Shown here: positions 17,692 through 29,914 of the stretch, in pieces | Position numbering within the stretch: the first letter of the stretch is position 1 | Layout: every line of letters begins with the position of its first letter | Assembly: GCA_026989275.1 (NCBI GenBank) | Contig: JALSJQ010000034.1 | Coordinates: forward strand, 1 to 64,000 | Length of the DNA: 64,000 bases | Source: Albidovulum sp. | GTDB taxonomy: Bacteria; Pseudomonadota; Alphaproteobacteria; Rhodobacterales; Rhodobacteraceae | Direction of reading: 5' to 3' | Program-made: the position numbers and the translations under genes | The notes under the pieces: model-generated | The model's database searches: none | What the model saw: only the letters and a program-made list of their open reading frames with translations | What the model was told of the DNA's origin: nothing

Positions 17692-18549
17692 TCAGAAATG
17701 CGGCAGAAGGCCCGCCGCCTCGAAGATCCCCGCCACGATCAGGGCGCCGATCATGCCGTCGAACCGGTCGAGCGCGCCGCCATGGCCGGGAATGAGGCGG
17801 GAGCTGTCCTTGACGCCGGCCCGCCGCTTGATGGCGCTTTCTAGCAGATCCCCGGCCTGGGCCGCCACAGAAAGGACGAGAGAAGCGGCCATCGGCCACA
17901 CCACCTGCTCCGGCGTGAAGGCAAGGGCGAAAGCGAGCCCGACGAGGGCGGCGCCGAGCCAGCCGCCGATCGTTCCCGACCAGGTCTTGCCCGGGCTGAC
18001 GGCCGGCAGGAGCCTCGGCCCGCCGATCAGCCGCCCGAAGAGATAGCCGCCGACATCGGTGGCAATGACGACGGCGACGATCCAGAACACTTCGGCCGGT
18101 CCCGTCATCACCCGGAGCCGCAGCAGGACGAATGTGGCCGCCAGAATCGCGCTTCCGTAGCCGAACCAGCACCAGGGGCGGCGATGCAGCCCGGCGATCG
18201 TGCCGAGGAGGAGCGGCAGGAGCAAGAGTCCCAGCCCGGCGCGCGAGGGCGAAAGCGCCGCGGCGATCACCGCGAGCGTGCCCGTGGCGCCGACGAGATG
18301 GTGCAACCGGCCCGCTTCCGGCCGCATCATCCGCGCAAGCTCCCACAGCATGGCCCCGGCGAAGAGCGCCAGGAAGAGAAGCAGCGGGAAGCCCCCTTCG
18401 AAAAGGGCTCCAAGGGCGATCCCCCCGAGGATGACGGCCGAGATCAGCCGCAGCCCCAGATCGGCGAACCTGCCGCCCGGCGCGGCGGTTTCGTTCGATG
18501 TTGTGCGCTCCACCTTCCCCCCTGAAGCGCCGTGCTCATTTTCCGTCAT
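17692..18549 (-). CDS. cdsA: Phosphatidate cytidylyltransferase CdsA
   Basis: 285 residues, polytopic inner-membrane enzyme converting phosphatidic acid plus CTP to CDP-diacylglycerol. The C-terminal signature is clear: PGKTWSGTIGGWLGA, then SAIKRRAGVKDSSRLIPGHGGALDRFDG. The start at 18549 (MTENEHGASGG) has GGGAGG upstream; a longer open frame to 18933 is low-complexity and would overlap uppS. A charged, disordered N-terminus of about 30 residues precedes the first membrane helix. Dxr follows after 25 bp. Confidence 0.95.
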   Translation of the reverse strand: MTENEHGASGGKVERTTSNETAAPGGRFADLGLRLISAVILGGIALGALFEGGFPLLLFLALFAGAMLWELARMMRPEAGRLHHLVGATGTLAVIAAALSPSRAGLGLLLLPLLLGTIAGLHRRPWCWFGYGSAILAATFVLLRLRVMTGPAEVFWIVAVVIATDVGGYLFGRLIGGPRLLPAVSPGKTWSGTIGGWLGAALVGLAFALAFTPEQVVWPMAASLVLSVAAQAGDLLESAIKRRAGVKDSSRLIPGHGGALDRFDGMIGALIVAGIFEAAGLLPHF

Positions 18550-18856
18550 TTCGCCTCCCTCGGCCGGCTCCGCTCCCGAACGCCCGTCTTGCGCGGACCG
18601 TGCCCCTTGGTGCCCGAGCGGGCGGACAAGTGCAAGAACGGCGTCGCGGAGAAAGGACGGACGGGAAGAAGCGCAGGCGCAGGGAATGCACGCCCGAAAG
18701 CGAATGGGCGGCAAGACGCCCAAGCTGCGCCCCGCCGCAAGGCACGGCCGCCTCGCCGCCATGAAGCGCCCTGCCCTGCCCCTCATCTGCCGATCGCGTT
18801 TCGGGGCATCGAGAACCCGGCGGCGGGACGCGTCCGTAACTGTGGCCGGGCTGCCC
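18550..18856. other. Gene-free interval between uppS and cdsA
   Basis: 307 bp in a region where these genes usually abut. No ORF with recognisable features, tRNA, hairpin with U-tract or convincing promoter was found. Confidence 0.5.
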
Positions 18857-19600
<744 letters not shown>

Positions 19601-19761
19601 TCGGTCCTCCCCGTGAAAATCGCCTTCACCATGACAACACCTGCATCAATTGCCCGCACCGCGACCTCTCCCGCGGCGCCGATCCGGCAGGAGGCACTCT
19701 CCTGCGCGATCTTCCGCCACACGGGCCGGGTGATGCCGAGGACCACACCCGGAAGAGCAGC

Positions 19762-20325
19762 TCACACCTGCATGATCTCTTCCTGCTTGATTTCGAGAGC
19801 CTTGTCCACCCTGTCGATATACCTGTCGGTCAGGGCCTGCACTTCCTCGGCCCACATCTTGAAATCGTCTTCCGAGATCGAGGACCTGACCTTCTTGAGC
19901 CGGTCCATGCCGTCGCGGCGGACGTTGCGGATCGCCACCCGCGCATGCTCCGCATACTGGGCGGCGAGGCGGGAAAGCTCCTTGCGGCGCTCCTCGTTGA
20001 GTTCGGGGATCGGCAGGCGGATCAGCGTGCCCTCCACCACCGGGTTGATGCCGAGCCCGCTGTCGCGCAGCGCCTTCTCCACCGCGCCGACAAGCCCCTT
20101 GTCCCAGACCGAGAGGGTGATCATCCGCGGCTCCGGCACGTTGATCGAGGCCACCTGGTTGAGCGGCATCTGCGCCCCGTAGGCATCGACGGTCACGGGA
20201 TCGAGCATCGACGCCGAAGCCCGCCCGGTCCTGAGCGAGGCGAATTCCGACTTGAGCGCGTTGAGCGCCCCTTCCATGCGGCGCTCGAGATCGTCGAGAT
20301 CGAGATCGAATTCCTCGTCTGACAT
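19762..20325 (-). CDS. frr: Ribosome recycling factor
   Basis: 187 residues. Together with EF-G it splits post-termination ribosomes. Typical segments are [52 protein letters not shown] and the domain I helix KLEISEDDFK-like region ([11 protein letters not shown]). The start MSDEEFDLD at 20325 has GGAGG in good position. A longer frame from 20388 overlaps pyrH and is rejected. It lies 59 bp after pyrH. Confidence 0.96.
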   Translation of the reverse strand: MSDEEFDLDLDDLERRMEGALNALKSEFASLRTGRASASMLDPVTVDAYGAQMPLNQVASINVPEPRMITLSVWDKGLVGAVEKALRDSGLGINPVVEGTLIRLPIPELNEERRKELSRLAAQYAEHARVAIRNVRRDGMDRLKKVRSSISEDDFKMWAEEVQALTDRYIDRVDKALEIKQEEIMQV

Positions 20326-20384
20326 GGGTGTTCCTCCGCTGGTGCCTCCCCGCGCCCTGTCCGGCGGGCATCGGGGAGATGGTC

Positions 20385-21236
20385 TCATTCATGAACGATC
20401 GTGTAGGTTCCCCTTCCCCGGACGACATCGGCCAGCGCACCGGGCCTCTCGAGCGAGAAGACGATGATCGGCAGCTTGTTGTCGCGCGCAAGGGCGATGG
20501 CCGAGGCGTCCATCACCTTGAGATTCTTCTGCAGCACCTCGTCATAGCTGATCTCGTCGAAGCGTCTGGCGTCTGGGTCGGTCATCGGGTCCTTGTCGTA
20601 GACGCCATCGACCTTGGTGCCCTTGAAGATCGCCTCGCAGGCCATTTCGCTGGCCCGGAGCGTGGCGGCGGTGTCGGTGGTGAAATAGGGGTTGCCGGTG
20701 CCGGCCGCGAAGATGCAGACCCGCCCCTTCTCGAGATGGCGCACCGCCCGGCGACGGATGTAGGGCTCGCAGATCTGGTCCATCGGAATTGCCGAGATCA
20801 CCCTGGTGAAGACACCGCGATCCTCGAGGGCCGACTGCATGGCGAGGGCGTTCATTACCGTGGCCAGCATGCCCATGTAGTCGGCGGTGGTGCGCTCCAT
20901 GCCCTGGGCGCTCCCCTGCAGACCGCGGAAGATGTTGCCGCCGCCGATCACCATGCAGATCTCGGCGCCCATGTCGTGGACCTTCTTCACCTCGTCGGCG
21001 ATGCGGGCGACGGTCGGCGGGTGCAGGCCGTAGCCCTGATCGCCCATCAGCGCCTCGCCCGAGATCTTGAGCATGATGCGCCGATAGCGCAACGGAGCGG
21101 GGCGGGCGCCCGGCTGATCGGTCGATTCGTCCGCGGCTGGTACAGGGGACGCAGCAGACGCCTCCTCCCCGGCCGGGGGTGGCGCAGGCATTGTGGCCGG
21201 GGCTTCGGCGGCGGATCTGTCGGGGGGCTTGCTCAT
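20385..21236 (-). CDS. pyrH: Uridylate kinase PyrH with N-terminal extension
   Basis: 283 residues. The amino-acid-kinase core starts near residue 51 ([15 protein letters not shown]) and includes [22 protein letters not shown] and [17 protein letters not shown]. It phosphorylates UMP to UDP in pyrimidine synthesis. Before the core there are about 48 Pro/Ala/Glu-rich residues, making it longer than the usual 235-245; an ATG with GGAG at 21236 supports this start, and no good internal start is visible. It is the first gene of the cluster. rpsB and tsf, which often precede it, are replaced by divergent miaA. Confidence 0.95.
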   Translation of the reverse strand: MSKPPDRSAAEAPATMPAPPPAGEEASAASPVPAADESTDQPGARPAPLRYRRIMLKISGEALMGDQGYGLHPPTVARIADEVKKVHDMGAEICMVIGGGNIFRGLQGSAQGMERTTADYMGMLATVMNALAMQSALEDRGVFTRVISAIPMDQICEPYIRRRAVRHLEKGRVCIFAAGTGNPYFTTDTAATLRASEMACEAIFKGTKVDGVYDKDPMTDPDARRFDEISYDEVLQKNLKVMDASAIALARDNKLPIIVFSLERPGALADVVRGRGTYTIVHE

Positions 21237-21484
21237 GGCTCCGTCCTCGCTTCCGGCACTGATCGAGACAGGCGACGGCGGCATGCCGCTCGAAGCCTTT
21301 TCCCCGTTGCGGCCTCCGGATGCAACCCCCCGAGAGCCGGGCTGCGCCGGGGGATTCGGCAACACCCTGCCGGACGTGTCCGTTCACCGGAAGACCGGGA
21401 AGGACGGTGCGAGATGGATGCCATCGCGGCCGAAGGGGGACGGGCGTTCTTTACCGCCACGCCGGCGGCCGCTAGCCTGCGGCC

Positions 21485-22498
21485 ATGAGCGTGGCGCAAG
21501 ACGAGCGGAGAGAAGGCGAGGCGGCCGACGAACCCCTCCATGACGAAACGGCGTGGCAGGCGCGGATCGCGGCCGCGATCGACCCGGCGCGGCCGGTGCT
21601 CCTTGCCGGAGCGACCGCCTCGGGCAAGTCGGCCCTCGCCCTGGCCATCGCCCGGGCCCATGGCGGCAGCGTCGTCAACGCCGACGCGCTGCAGGTCTAT
21701 CGCGACTGGCGCATCCTCACCGCACGGCCGGGCCCGGAGGAGGAGGCTCTCGCGCCGCATCTTCTCTACGGCCATGTCGGCTTCCGCATGGCCTGGTCGG
21801 TCGGAGACTGGCTGCGGGCACTCGCACCGATCCTCGACGCGCATCGCCGCACCGGCCGGCCGCTCGTCATCGTCGGTGGCACCGGACTCTATTTCACCGC
21901 CCTGACCGGAGGGCTGGCCGAGATCCCGCCGATTTCGGCCGCAACCCGGGCACGGGCCGCGGCGATCCTTGCCGCCGAGGGGGTCGAGGCGCTCGTCGCC
22001 GATCTCGCGCGGCGGGATCCGCGCACCCATGAGCGGATCGATCTGGCCAATCCGGTGCGGGTGCAACGGGCCTGGGAGGTGCTCGCGGAAACCGGGCGCG
22101 GGCTTGCCGCCTGGCAGGACGACACCCCGCCCCCCCTTCTTCCCCTGGCGGCGGCGCAGCCTTTCGTGCTGTCGCTGCCGCCCGCGGTGCTGGCCGAGCG
22201 GATCGACCGGCGCTTCGACGCGATGATGGCCGCGGGCGCGCTCGAGGAGGTGCGCGCCCTGCGCCCGGTCTGGGATCCGCACCTGCCGGCCGCCAAGGCG
22301 ATCGGCGCCCGCGAACTCATGGCCCATCTCGAAGGGCGGCTCGCTCTGGGGGAGGCGGTGGCCGCCGCCAAGCGGGCCACGCGCGACTATGCCCGCCGTC
22401 AGCGCAAGTGGTTCCGCCGCAAGATGGCGGACTGGCCGCGTCTCGCACCCCCCGCGACGCCTGATCCCGTGGCCGCCCGACCGGCAGAAGATTGCTGA
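21485..22498 (+). CDS. miaA: tRNA dimethylallyltransferase MiaA
   Basis: 337 residues. It transfers a dimethylallyl group to A37 of tRNAs that read UNN codons. Walker A (GATASGKSALA) is at residues 42-52, followed by NADALQVYRDW, VGGTGLYFTALTGGL, the LANPVRVQRAWEV segment and AKAIGARELMAHLEG. The C-terminal basic segment TRDYARRQRKWFRRK contacts tRNA. It is divergent from pyrH across 248 bp, and the substrate DMAPP links it to the MEP pathway gene dxr nearby. Confidence 0.96.
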   Translation: MSVAQDERREGEAADEPLHDETAWQARIAAAIDPARPVLLAGATASGKSALALAIARAHGGSVVNADALQVYRDWRILTARPGPEEEALAPHLLYGHVGFRMAWSVGDWLRALAPILDAHRRTGRPLVIVGGTGLYFTALTGGLAEIPPISAATRARAAAILAAEGVEALVADLARRDPRTHERIDLANPVRVQRAWEVLAETGRGLAAWQDDTPPPLLPLAAAQPFVLSLPPAVLAERIDRRFDAMMAAGALEEVRALRPVWDPHLPAAKAIGARELMAHLEGRLALGEAVAAAKRATRDYARRQRKWFRRKMADWPRLAPPATPDPVAARPAEDC

Positions 22499-22585
22499 AA
22501 CGGATCTTTCAGAAACCCCGCCCTTGCAGCAATCGCTCTCCCCCCGCAGCATGGTCGAAGACTTGCCGACGAAGGGGAGGGAAAG

Positions 22586-23518
22586 TTGCGCGAAAGCGAC
22601 AATCTCGGCGAGGATGAATGGCTCTTCCCGCTTGCGGAGGAGGATGAAGCGCCGCCCCGCAGGGGCACGAGCATGCCCCTTGCGCCCCCCCGTGCCTGCC
22701 CCGACGAAGCGGCGCTCGCGCCCGGCGGCGACCGTGCCTTGCCGGCGGTCTTTCCTCTTGCGCGGCTTCATCGCTCCCGGCCCTGGGAGATCGAGAGCGT
22801 GCATGCCACCCCGCACCACCGGGTGATCCATCTCGCCCGCGGCCAGGGGCGGGCGCTCCTAGACGGGCGCATGCGCGGGATCGGCGCCAATCATCTGCTG
22901 TTCATCCCTGCCGGCACGCCGGCCGCCTTCCACCCCCTCGCCGGTGCCAATGGCGAATGGCTGACGCTGCCGGTCGACACGACGCTTCCCTGGCCGGCGA
23001 ACTGCCGTTTCCTGCCCCTGCGCGGGCAGATGCGGCAGGGAGAGGCACTCGCCCTCATCGAAGGCATCGAGCGGGAGCTCGCGGACGATGCGCCGGGTCG
23101 CGAGATCGCCCTCGCCGCCGAAATCGCCCGCCTCGCCGTGCTCGTTCTGCGGCTCGAGGCCGAGCACGGCCTTGCCGATGCCGAACCCGACCGCAACCAG
23201 CAGCTGGTTCTGGCGACGCTGGCCTTCATCGAACGCCATCATGCCGAAGGTATCGGCGCCGGGGACGTTGCCGAAGCCCTCGGCGTGACGCCGGCCCATC
23301 TCTCGCGGGTCTGCCGCGAGGCCACCGGCCATCCGGTGAGCGAACTCGTTCACGAGCGGATCCTGCTCGCGGCGCGGCGTCTCCTGCTCGGAACCGATCT
23401 GCCGGTGGGCGTGATCGCCCGCTGCCTCGGCTTCGCCTCGGCCGCCTATTTCAGCCGCTTTTTCTCGGCCCGCACGGCCCTTTCTCCGCGTGCCTGGCGT
23501 CAGCGTCACCGGCGCTGA
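22586..23518 (+). CDS. AraC-family transcriptional regulator
   Basis: 310 residues. The C-terminal two-helix AraC/XylS DNA-binding domain is clear: NQQLVLATLAFIERHH, then DVAEALGVTPAHLSRVCREA and VGVIARCLGFASAAYFSRFF, ending SPRAWRQRHR. The N-terminal half looks like a cupin-type ligand domain (GRALLDGRMRGIGANHLLFI, AGTPAAFHPL). The predicted start is TTG at 22586, chosen because AAGGGGAGGG lies just upstream; the next in-frame ATG (22673) lacks such a site. Effector and targets are unknown. It lies 87 bp after miaA and upstream of an acyltransferase gene. Confidence 0.88.
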   Translation: MRESDNLGEDEWLFPLAEEDEAPPRRGTSMPLAPPRACPDEAALAPGGDRALPAVFPLARLHRSRPWEIESVHATPHHRVIHLARGQGRALLDGRMRGIGANHLLFIPAGTPAAFHPLAGANGEWLTLPVDTTLPWPANCRFLPLRGQMRQGEALALIEGIERELADDAPGREIALAAEIARLAVLVLRLEAEHGLADAEPDRNQQLVLATLAFIERHHAEGIGAGDVAEALGVTPAHLSRVCREATGHPVSELVHERILLAARRLLLGTDLPVGVIARCLGFASAAYFSRFFSARTALSPRAWRQRHRR

Positions 23519-23640
23519 ACGGGCCGTTTCCCGCCGTCCGCCTGCCGCTGCCCGCCCCTGCCTTGTGCCCTTGCCGAGGGCGCTCTATGTCTCGCCGCAA
23601 GAGGCGGGCGGCCGATGGAACAAGGCGGGCGGCAGGAAGC

Positions 23641-24537
23641 ATGGCGGTGATCGGGACAACGAACGAGACCTGGCCGGACCGAGCGGCAGCTCGGCTCGCG
23701 CTGGGCTATTTCCGTGCCCTCGCCGCCCTGCCCTATCGCCGCCGACTCGCCCTTGCCGGCTGGCTCTTCGCCCATCCCTTCGCCCGGTTCGGAAGGCGGC
23801 TGGCGATTTCGCGAGCCAATCTTTCCCTGATCTTTCCCGACATGCCTCGCCGCGCGCGCGAGGAAATCGCCCGTGGCGGGCTCGACAATTTCGGCCGCAC
23901 CTTCATCGAGATCTTCGCCGGGGAGGAATTCGCCGCGCGGCACCGGCTCGCCCCCCTTGCCGGCCCCGGTCTTTCGGAGCTGGTGCGCGCCTTCGAGGCC
24001 GGCCGGCCGCTCATCCTCGCCACCGGCCATATCGGCAACATCTGGGCGGCGGTGGTGGCGCTCCGGGCCCGCGGGGTCGATACCGCGGTCGTCTATCGGC
24101 CGACCGGCAAGCGCATCTTCGATGCCGCCTATGTGCCGGCGCTCGAGAGGCTCGGCGGCAAGGCGTTCCCCCGCACGCGGGCCGGCACGCGGGCGATGGT
24201 GCGCCATCTCAGGGCCGGCGGCGCCCTCGTGATGCTGATCGACCAGTTCACCTATCGCGGCGCCCTGCTCGACTTCCTCGGTCATCCGGCCCGCACCACG
24301 CTCACCGCCGCCGAGCTGGCGCTGAAATTCGATGCGCCGTTCTTTCCCGTTTACGGCATCCGCAAGCAGGACGGCTTGAGCTTCGCGCAGATCGTCGGCG
24401 CCCGGATCCCGCCTTCGGATGCGGCCGCCATGACCCAGCGTTTCAACGACGATCTCGCCGCCATGGTCCGCGCGCATCCCGAGCAATGGATGTGGATGCA
24501 CCGGCGCTGGAAGGACGTGCCGGGCATCTATGACTGA
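23641..24537 (+). CDS. LpxL/HtrB-type lipid A acyltransferase, altered HX4D/E dyad
   Basis: 298-residue LPLAT-superfamily membrane-associated acyltransferase that normally adds a secondary acyl chain to Kdo2-lipid A. Recognisable parts are ISRANLSLIFPDMPRRAREEI, RPLILATGHIGNIW, YRPTGKRIFDA, GGALVMLIDQF and the C-terminal PEQWMWMHRRWKDVPG. In the active-site motif HX4(D/E), His130 is followed at the fifth position by Trp135 instead of an acid, so catalysis may be altered. The start at 23641 has AGGAAG close upstream; an ATG at 23587 with GAGGG is an alternative adding 18 residues. Confidence 0.87.
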   Translation: MAVIGTTNETWPDRAAARLALGYFRALAALPYRRRLALAGWLFAHPFARFGRRLAISRANLSLIFPDMPRRAREEIARGGLDNFGRTFIEIFAGEEFAARHRLAPLAGPGLSELVRAFEAGRPLILATGHIGNIWAAVVALRARGVDTAVVYRPTGKRIFDAAYVPALERLGGKAFPRTRAGTRAMVRHLRAGGALVMLIDQFTYRGALLDFLGHPARTTLTAAELALKFDAPFFPVYGIRKQDGLSFAQIVGARIPPSDAAAMTQRFNDDLAAMVRAHPEQWMWMHRRWKDVPGIYD

Positions 24538-24594
24538 GGGCGGACATGGCCGGGGCCGGAGCGCAGCGCCCCGGTCGATGCGTCCGGTTCGAGG

Positions 24595-24610
24595 CGGCTC
24601 CGAGGAGCCG
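24595..24610. terminator. Tight hairpin at lpxL/DUF1223 convergent junction
   Basis: Perfect CGGCTCC-GA-GGAGCCG inverted repeat between two convergent stop codons. The two-base loop means that a real RNA hairpin would open to a 6-bp stem. No U-tract on either strand, so a role in termination is only suggested by position. Confidence 0.3.
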
Positions 24611-24697
24611 TCATGCGCGCTCCCGGCGGTGCGGATGCGTGAAAGGAAGGGCGGCGCATCCCTCCCCCATGACGACGGGTGGATGGCAAAGGGCGGG

Positions 24698-25411
24698 CTA
24701 TTGCAGCCGGGCGACCGCCGCGACCTCGCCCGGCCCCTTGCGCTGGACCACGATCACCATGGGCATGTCCCCCTCGACCGTGACGGTGGCGTTGGCCGGC
24801 AGCCGCCCGTCCCATTCGGCAATCCGCGTCCACTCGGCGACGATATTGGCATAGGTCAGGGTCAGACCGGCATTCTCGCCGCGGGTGATCGTGACGGTGA
24901 GGCTGGGCAGGTAGCGCACGAGCTGGATGATGCACGGGCCGATCGGGCGTCCGTCGGCTGGCGCCAGGGTGATGCGGAAGGTTTCGCCCTTGCGCCGCAC
25001 GGTGATCTTCACCGGGTCGGGCGCCGCCGCGGCCCGGGCGATGGCCTCCTCGATCTCCTCGGGATGAAATCCGGCGATGCGCTCCCTGCCGTGAACGATG
25101 AATTGCGGCGTGTAGATGGTCTTGAGCTGGGCCGCACGGGCATAGGCCTTCTGGCGCCGGGTGAAGCGGCGCTGGGCGAAGATGTCGCGCCAGCCGAGAT
25201 AGTCCCAGTAATCGACGTGGAGCGAAAGCGGGATCACGTCGTCACGCTCGGCCAGCCGGGCGAGATAGGCGTCGGCCGGCGGACAGGCCGAGCACCCCTG
25301 CGAGGTGAACAGCTCGACCAGAACCGGCACCCCGGCCACGGCCCGCATCGGCAGGGAAAGAAGGCCGATGGCGAGAATGGCGGCGAGACCGGTTCGGACA
25401 TGTCGTGACAT
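24698..25411 (-). CDS. Secreted thioredoxin-fold protein, DUF1223
   Basis: 237 residues with a Sec signal peptide (GLAAILAIGLLSLPMRAVAG) and the DUF1223 thioredoxin-like start VPVLVELFTSQGCSACPPAD, with a Cys40-x2-Cys43 redox pair. VDYWDYLGWRDIFA, TPQFIVHGRE and the C-terminal beta-rich part (ANATVTVEGDMPMVIVVQRKG) also fit. DUF1223 proteins are probably periplasmic; their substrate is unknown. The gene lies downstream of acnA on the same strand but separated by the ICMT-like gene and the DUF72 remnant, so the common acnA-DUF1223 neighbourhood is partly kept. Confidence 0.85.
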   Translation of the reverse strand: MSRHVRTGLAAILAIGLLSLPMRAVAGVPVLVELFTSQGCSACPPADAYLARLAERDDVIPLSLHVDYWDYLGWRDIFAQRRFTRRQKAYARAAQLKTIYTPQFIVHGRERIAGFHPEEIEEAIARAAAAPDPVKITVRRKGETFRITLAPADGRPIGPCIIQLVRYLPSLTVTITRGENAGLTLTYANIVAEWTRIAEWDGRLPANATVTVEGDMPMVIVVQRKGPGEVAAVARLQ

Positions 25412-25517
25412 CAGCGCATTCTCCTTGGCCTCATCCCGGCCCTTCCTACTCTCCTGTCCTGCCGGATGCCAATCAACCCTCTGCGAGAGCCCCGTGACCG
25501 GCCCGCACGGAGACGGA

Positions 25518-26018
25518 CTACCAGCGGCGGCTGCGCTTCAGCCACGCTTCGCCCTCCTCGCCGAAGCGGCGGCGGATGCGGGTTTCCTCCTCGAAGATGA
25601 AGCGGCGGGTGACGATCCACATGAAGATGAAGGCCGGCAGCACCGCGCCGAGGGAGCCGAGCCACAGCCCCCAGCCGAAGAGGATCAGCACCATGCCGGT
25701 ATAGATCGGATTGCGGTTGATCCGGTAAGGCCCCCGTCGGACCAGCACCTTCGGGTCGTGCCGCGGCTCGATCGGGGTGGCGGCCCGCCACAGATGCCAA
25801 GCACCCCACAGGACGAGCAGGACGCCGAGCCCGATCAGGACCGGCCCGGTCCAGCCGGTGTCGGCCTCCGAAAGCGGCAGGAGGCGGTCGAACAGCCAGG
25901 CGAGCCCTGCCATCGCCAAGGCCCAGAGGGGCGGGAGGTCGAGCCGCGCGAGAAGCCCCCCGGGCTTGTCTTCCGGCGGATCGGGGGGCGTCTCGTCCCC
26001 GTCCGGTCGTCCGTTCAT
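25518..26018 (-). CDS. Isoprenylcysteine carboxyl methyltransferase-like membrane protein
   Basis: 166 residues with three or four membrane helices and the ICMT/PEMT motif near the C-terminus: VLVRRGPYRINRNPIYTGMV, followed by FIFMWIVTRRFIFEEETRI and a basic end EGEAWLKRSRRW. Bacterial members methylate small or lipid substrates; few are characterised. The start at 26018 (MNGRPDGDE) has GGGAGGG in position, and the longer frame to 26159 overlaps the DUF72 remnant. A Pro/Asp-rich N-terminus of about 25 residues precedes the first helix. Confidence 0.82.
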   Translation of the reverse strand: MNGRPDGDETPPDPPEDKPGGLLARLDLPPLWALAMAGLAWLFDRLLPLSEADTGWTGPVLIGLGVLLVLWGAWHLWRAATPIEPRHDPKVLVRRGPYRINRNPIYTGMVLILFGWGLWLGSLGAVLPAFIFMWIVTRRFIFEEETRIRRRFGEEGEAWLKRSRRW

Positions 26019-26091
26019 GTGCACCCTCCCCTTCGTGATCGCGCTTCCGGTGACGATTGCCCCTCCGGGCGGACGGGGCCAGGATCGGAGC

Positions 26092-26687
26092 ATGGCGCAT
26101 CCGTCACCGGAATCAAGCGGCGAATCGAAAGCGGCCCGCGGCCGGGTGCGGATCGACACGTCGGGCTGGTCCTGCGTTCATTGGCGCGGCCGCTTCCATC
26201 CGTCCGATCTGCCGCGCAGCGAATGGCTCACCCATTACGCCCGGCATTTCCTCGCCGTGGAGCTCAATGCCACCTTCTACCGTCTGCCGTCGCCCCGGAG
26301 CGCGGCCCGTCGGCACGCCATCGTGCTGCCGGGGTTCCGCTTCGCCTGAAGGCACCGGGCACCTTCACCCATCTGCGGCGGCGCCCCTTGCGGAGAAACG
26401 CGGGCCGATGCTCTTTCGGCGGCCGCCGCGCCTTGCCCCGACCGGGGCAGCTTGCGACCTTTCTCGCCGCCTGCCTCGCGAAGCGCGGCGTCGCCATGGT
26501 GGGCTGGGACATGGGGAGATACGGCCCTGACGCACTCGCGCCCTGGGCCGACCGGATCCGCCGCTGGCGGAAGGCGGGGCGGGACGTGTTCGCCTGCTTC
26601 ATCAACGACCGCGAAGGGACGGCTTTCGCCCATGCCCGCACCCTGGCCGCGCTTCTCGGCATCATCGCCAATGCATGTGCGCCGTGA
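26092..26687 (+). pseudogene. Decayed DUF72 gene (frameshift plus internal deletions)
   Basis: The N-terminal part (26092-26349) is a good DUF72 start: VRIDTSGWSCVHWRGRFHPS, WLTHYARHFLAVELNATFYRLP, ending PGFRFA then TGA. Continuing in the other frame from about 26345 gives KAPGTFTHLRR, consistent with loss of one base in the expected FAVKAP segment. The C-terminal motifs follow (FLAACLAKRGVAMV, then WADRIRRWRKAGRDVFACFINDREG). The whole spans about 198 codons against 240-290 normally; the central EFRHPSW and RLHG regions are gone. One indel might be a sequencing error, but the missing blocks point to real decay. Confidence 0.8.
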
Positions 26688-26696
26688 AGCGATCGC

Positions 26697-26735
26697 GGAA
26701 GGGGCGCCCGCCCGGAGCGCCCCCTTCCCTCTTTC
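26697..26735 (+). terminator. Terminator-like hairpin at DUF72 remnant/acnA junction
   Basis: GGAAGGGGCGC pairs with GCGCCCCCTTCC (one bulged C, 9-base loop), followed on the plus strand by a pyrimidine run (CTCTTTCCTGCTCTCTTTCC). It lies between the end of the DUF72 remnant and the acnA stop. Only the plus direction has U-rich sequence after the stem. Confidence 0.45.
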
Positions 26736-26763
26736 CTGCTCTCTTTCCTGCCTGCCGGCCGCC

Positions 26764-29511
<2,748 letters not shown>

Positions 29512-29914
29512 GATGTCGCTCCCTCGTCTTCCGGCCGCAAGGGCGGCCCGTGATGCTGTGGTCGATCTCGCCCCGCGGCGCCTCGGTGCGGCGCGCCGGT
29601 CAGGCCGCCGGAGTCGCGGCCGCCCCGTCCTGCCCGGAGCGGCGACCGGCGAAGCGCCGGGGGTGTCGCGCCCCCTTTGCCAGATGGGACCGACAAGATC
29701 AAGGTTACGGCATACGATCGTATGCAATCGAGATGCCGGCTGCCGCGCTCCCGCGGGGGAGAGGGCGGGAATACGAGGAAGCGGCAGGCAACGCGCGCGG
29801 TCCGCGCCACCGGTCGCACCGATGCCGCCTCCTTCACGGGATCGTTGCCCGCGGGAGGGCGCGAAATCGCCGCCGGCCCTTTGCCCCGGCGTGCAGGCAG
29901 GCTAAAGGGGCGGC
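29512..29914. other. Gene-free divergent region acnA/ccmA
   Basis: 403 bp of regulatory DNA. No ORF with a family signature. Its distinctive element is the palindrome at 29710-29725; I could not pair convincing -35 and -10 hexamers for either side. Confidence 0.55.
29710..29725. promoter_or_regulatory. Perfect 16-bp palindrome GCATACGATCGTATGC
   Basis: Fully self-complementary 8+8 sequence, about 200 bp from acnA and 190 bp from ccmA. It stands out from the GC-rich surroundings and has the form of a dimeric regulator site (ATAC-N4-GTAT core). Which regulator binds cannot be told from sequence. Confidence 0.5.
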
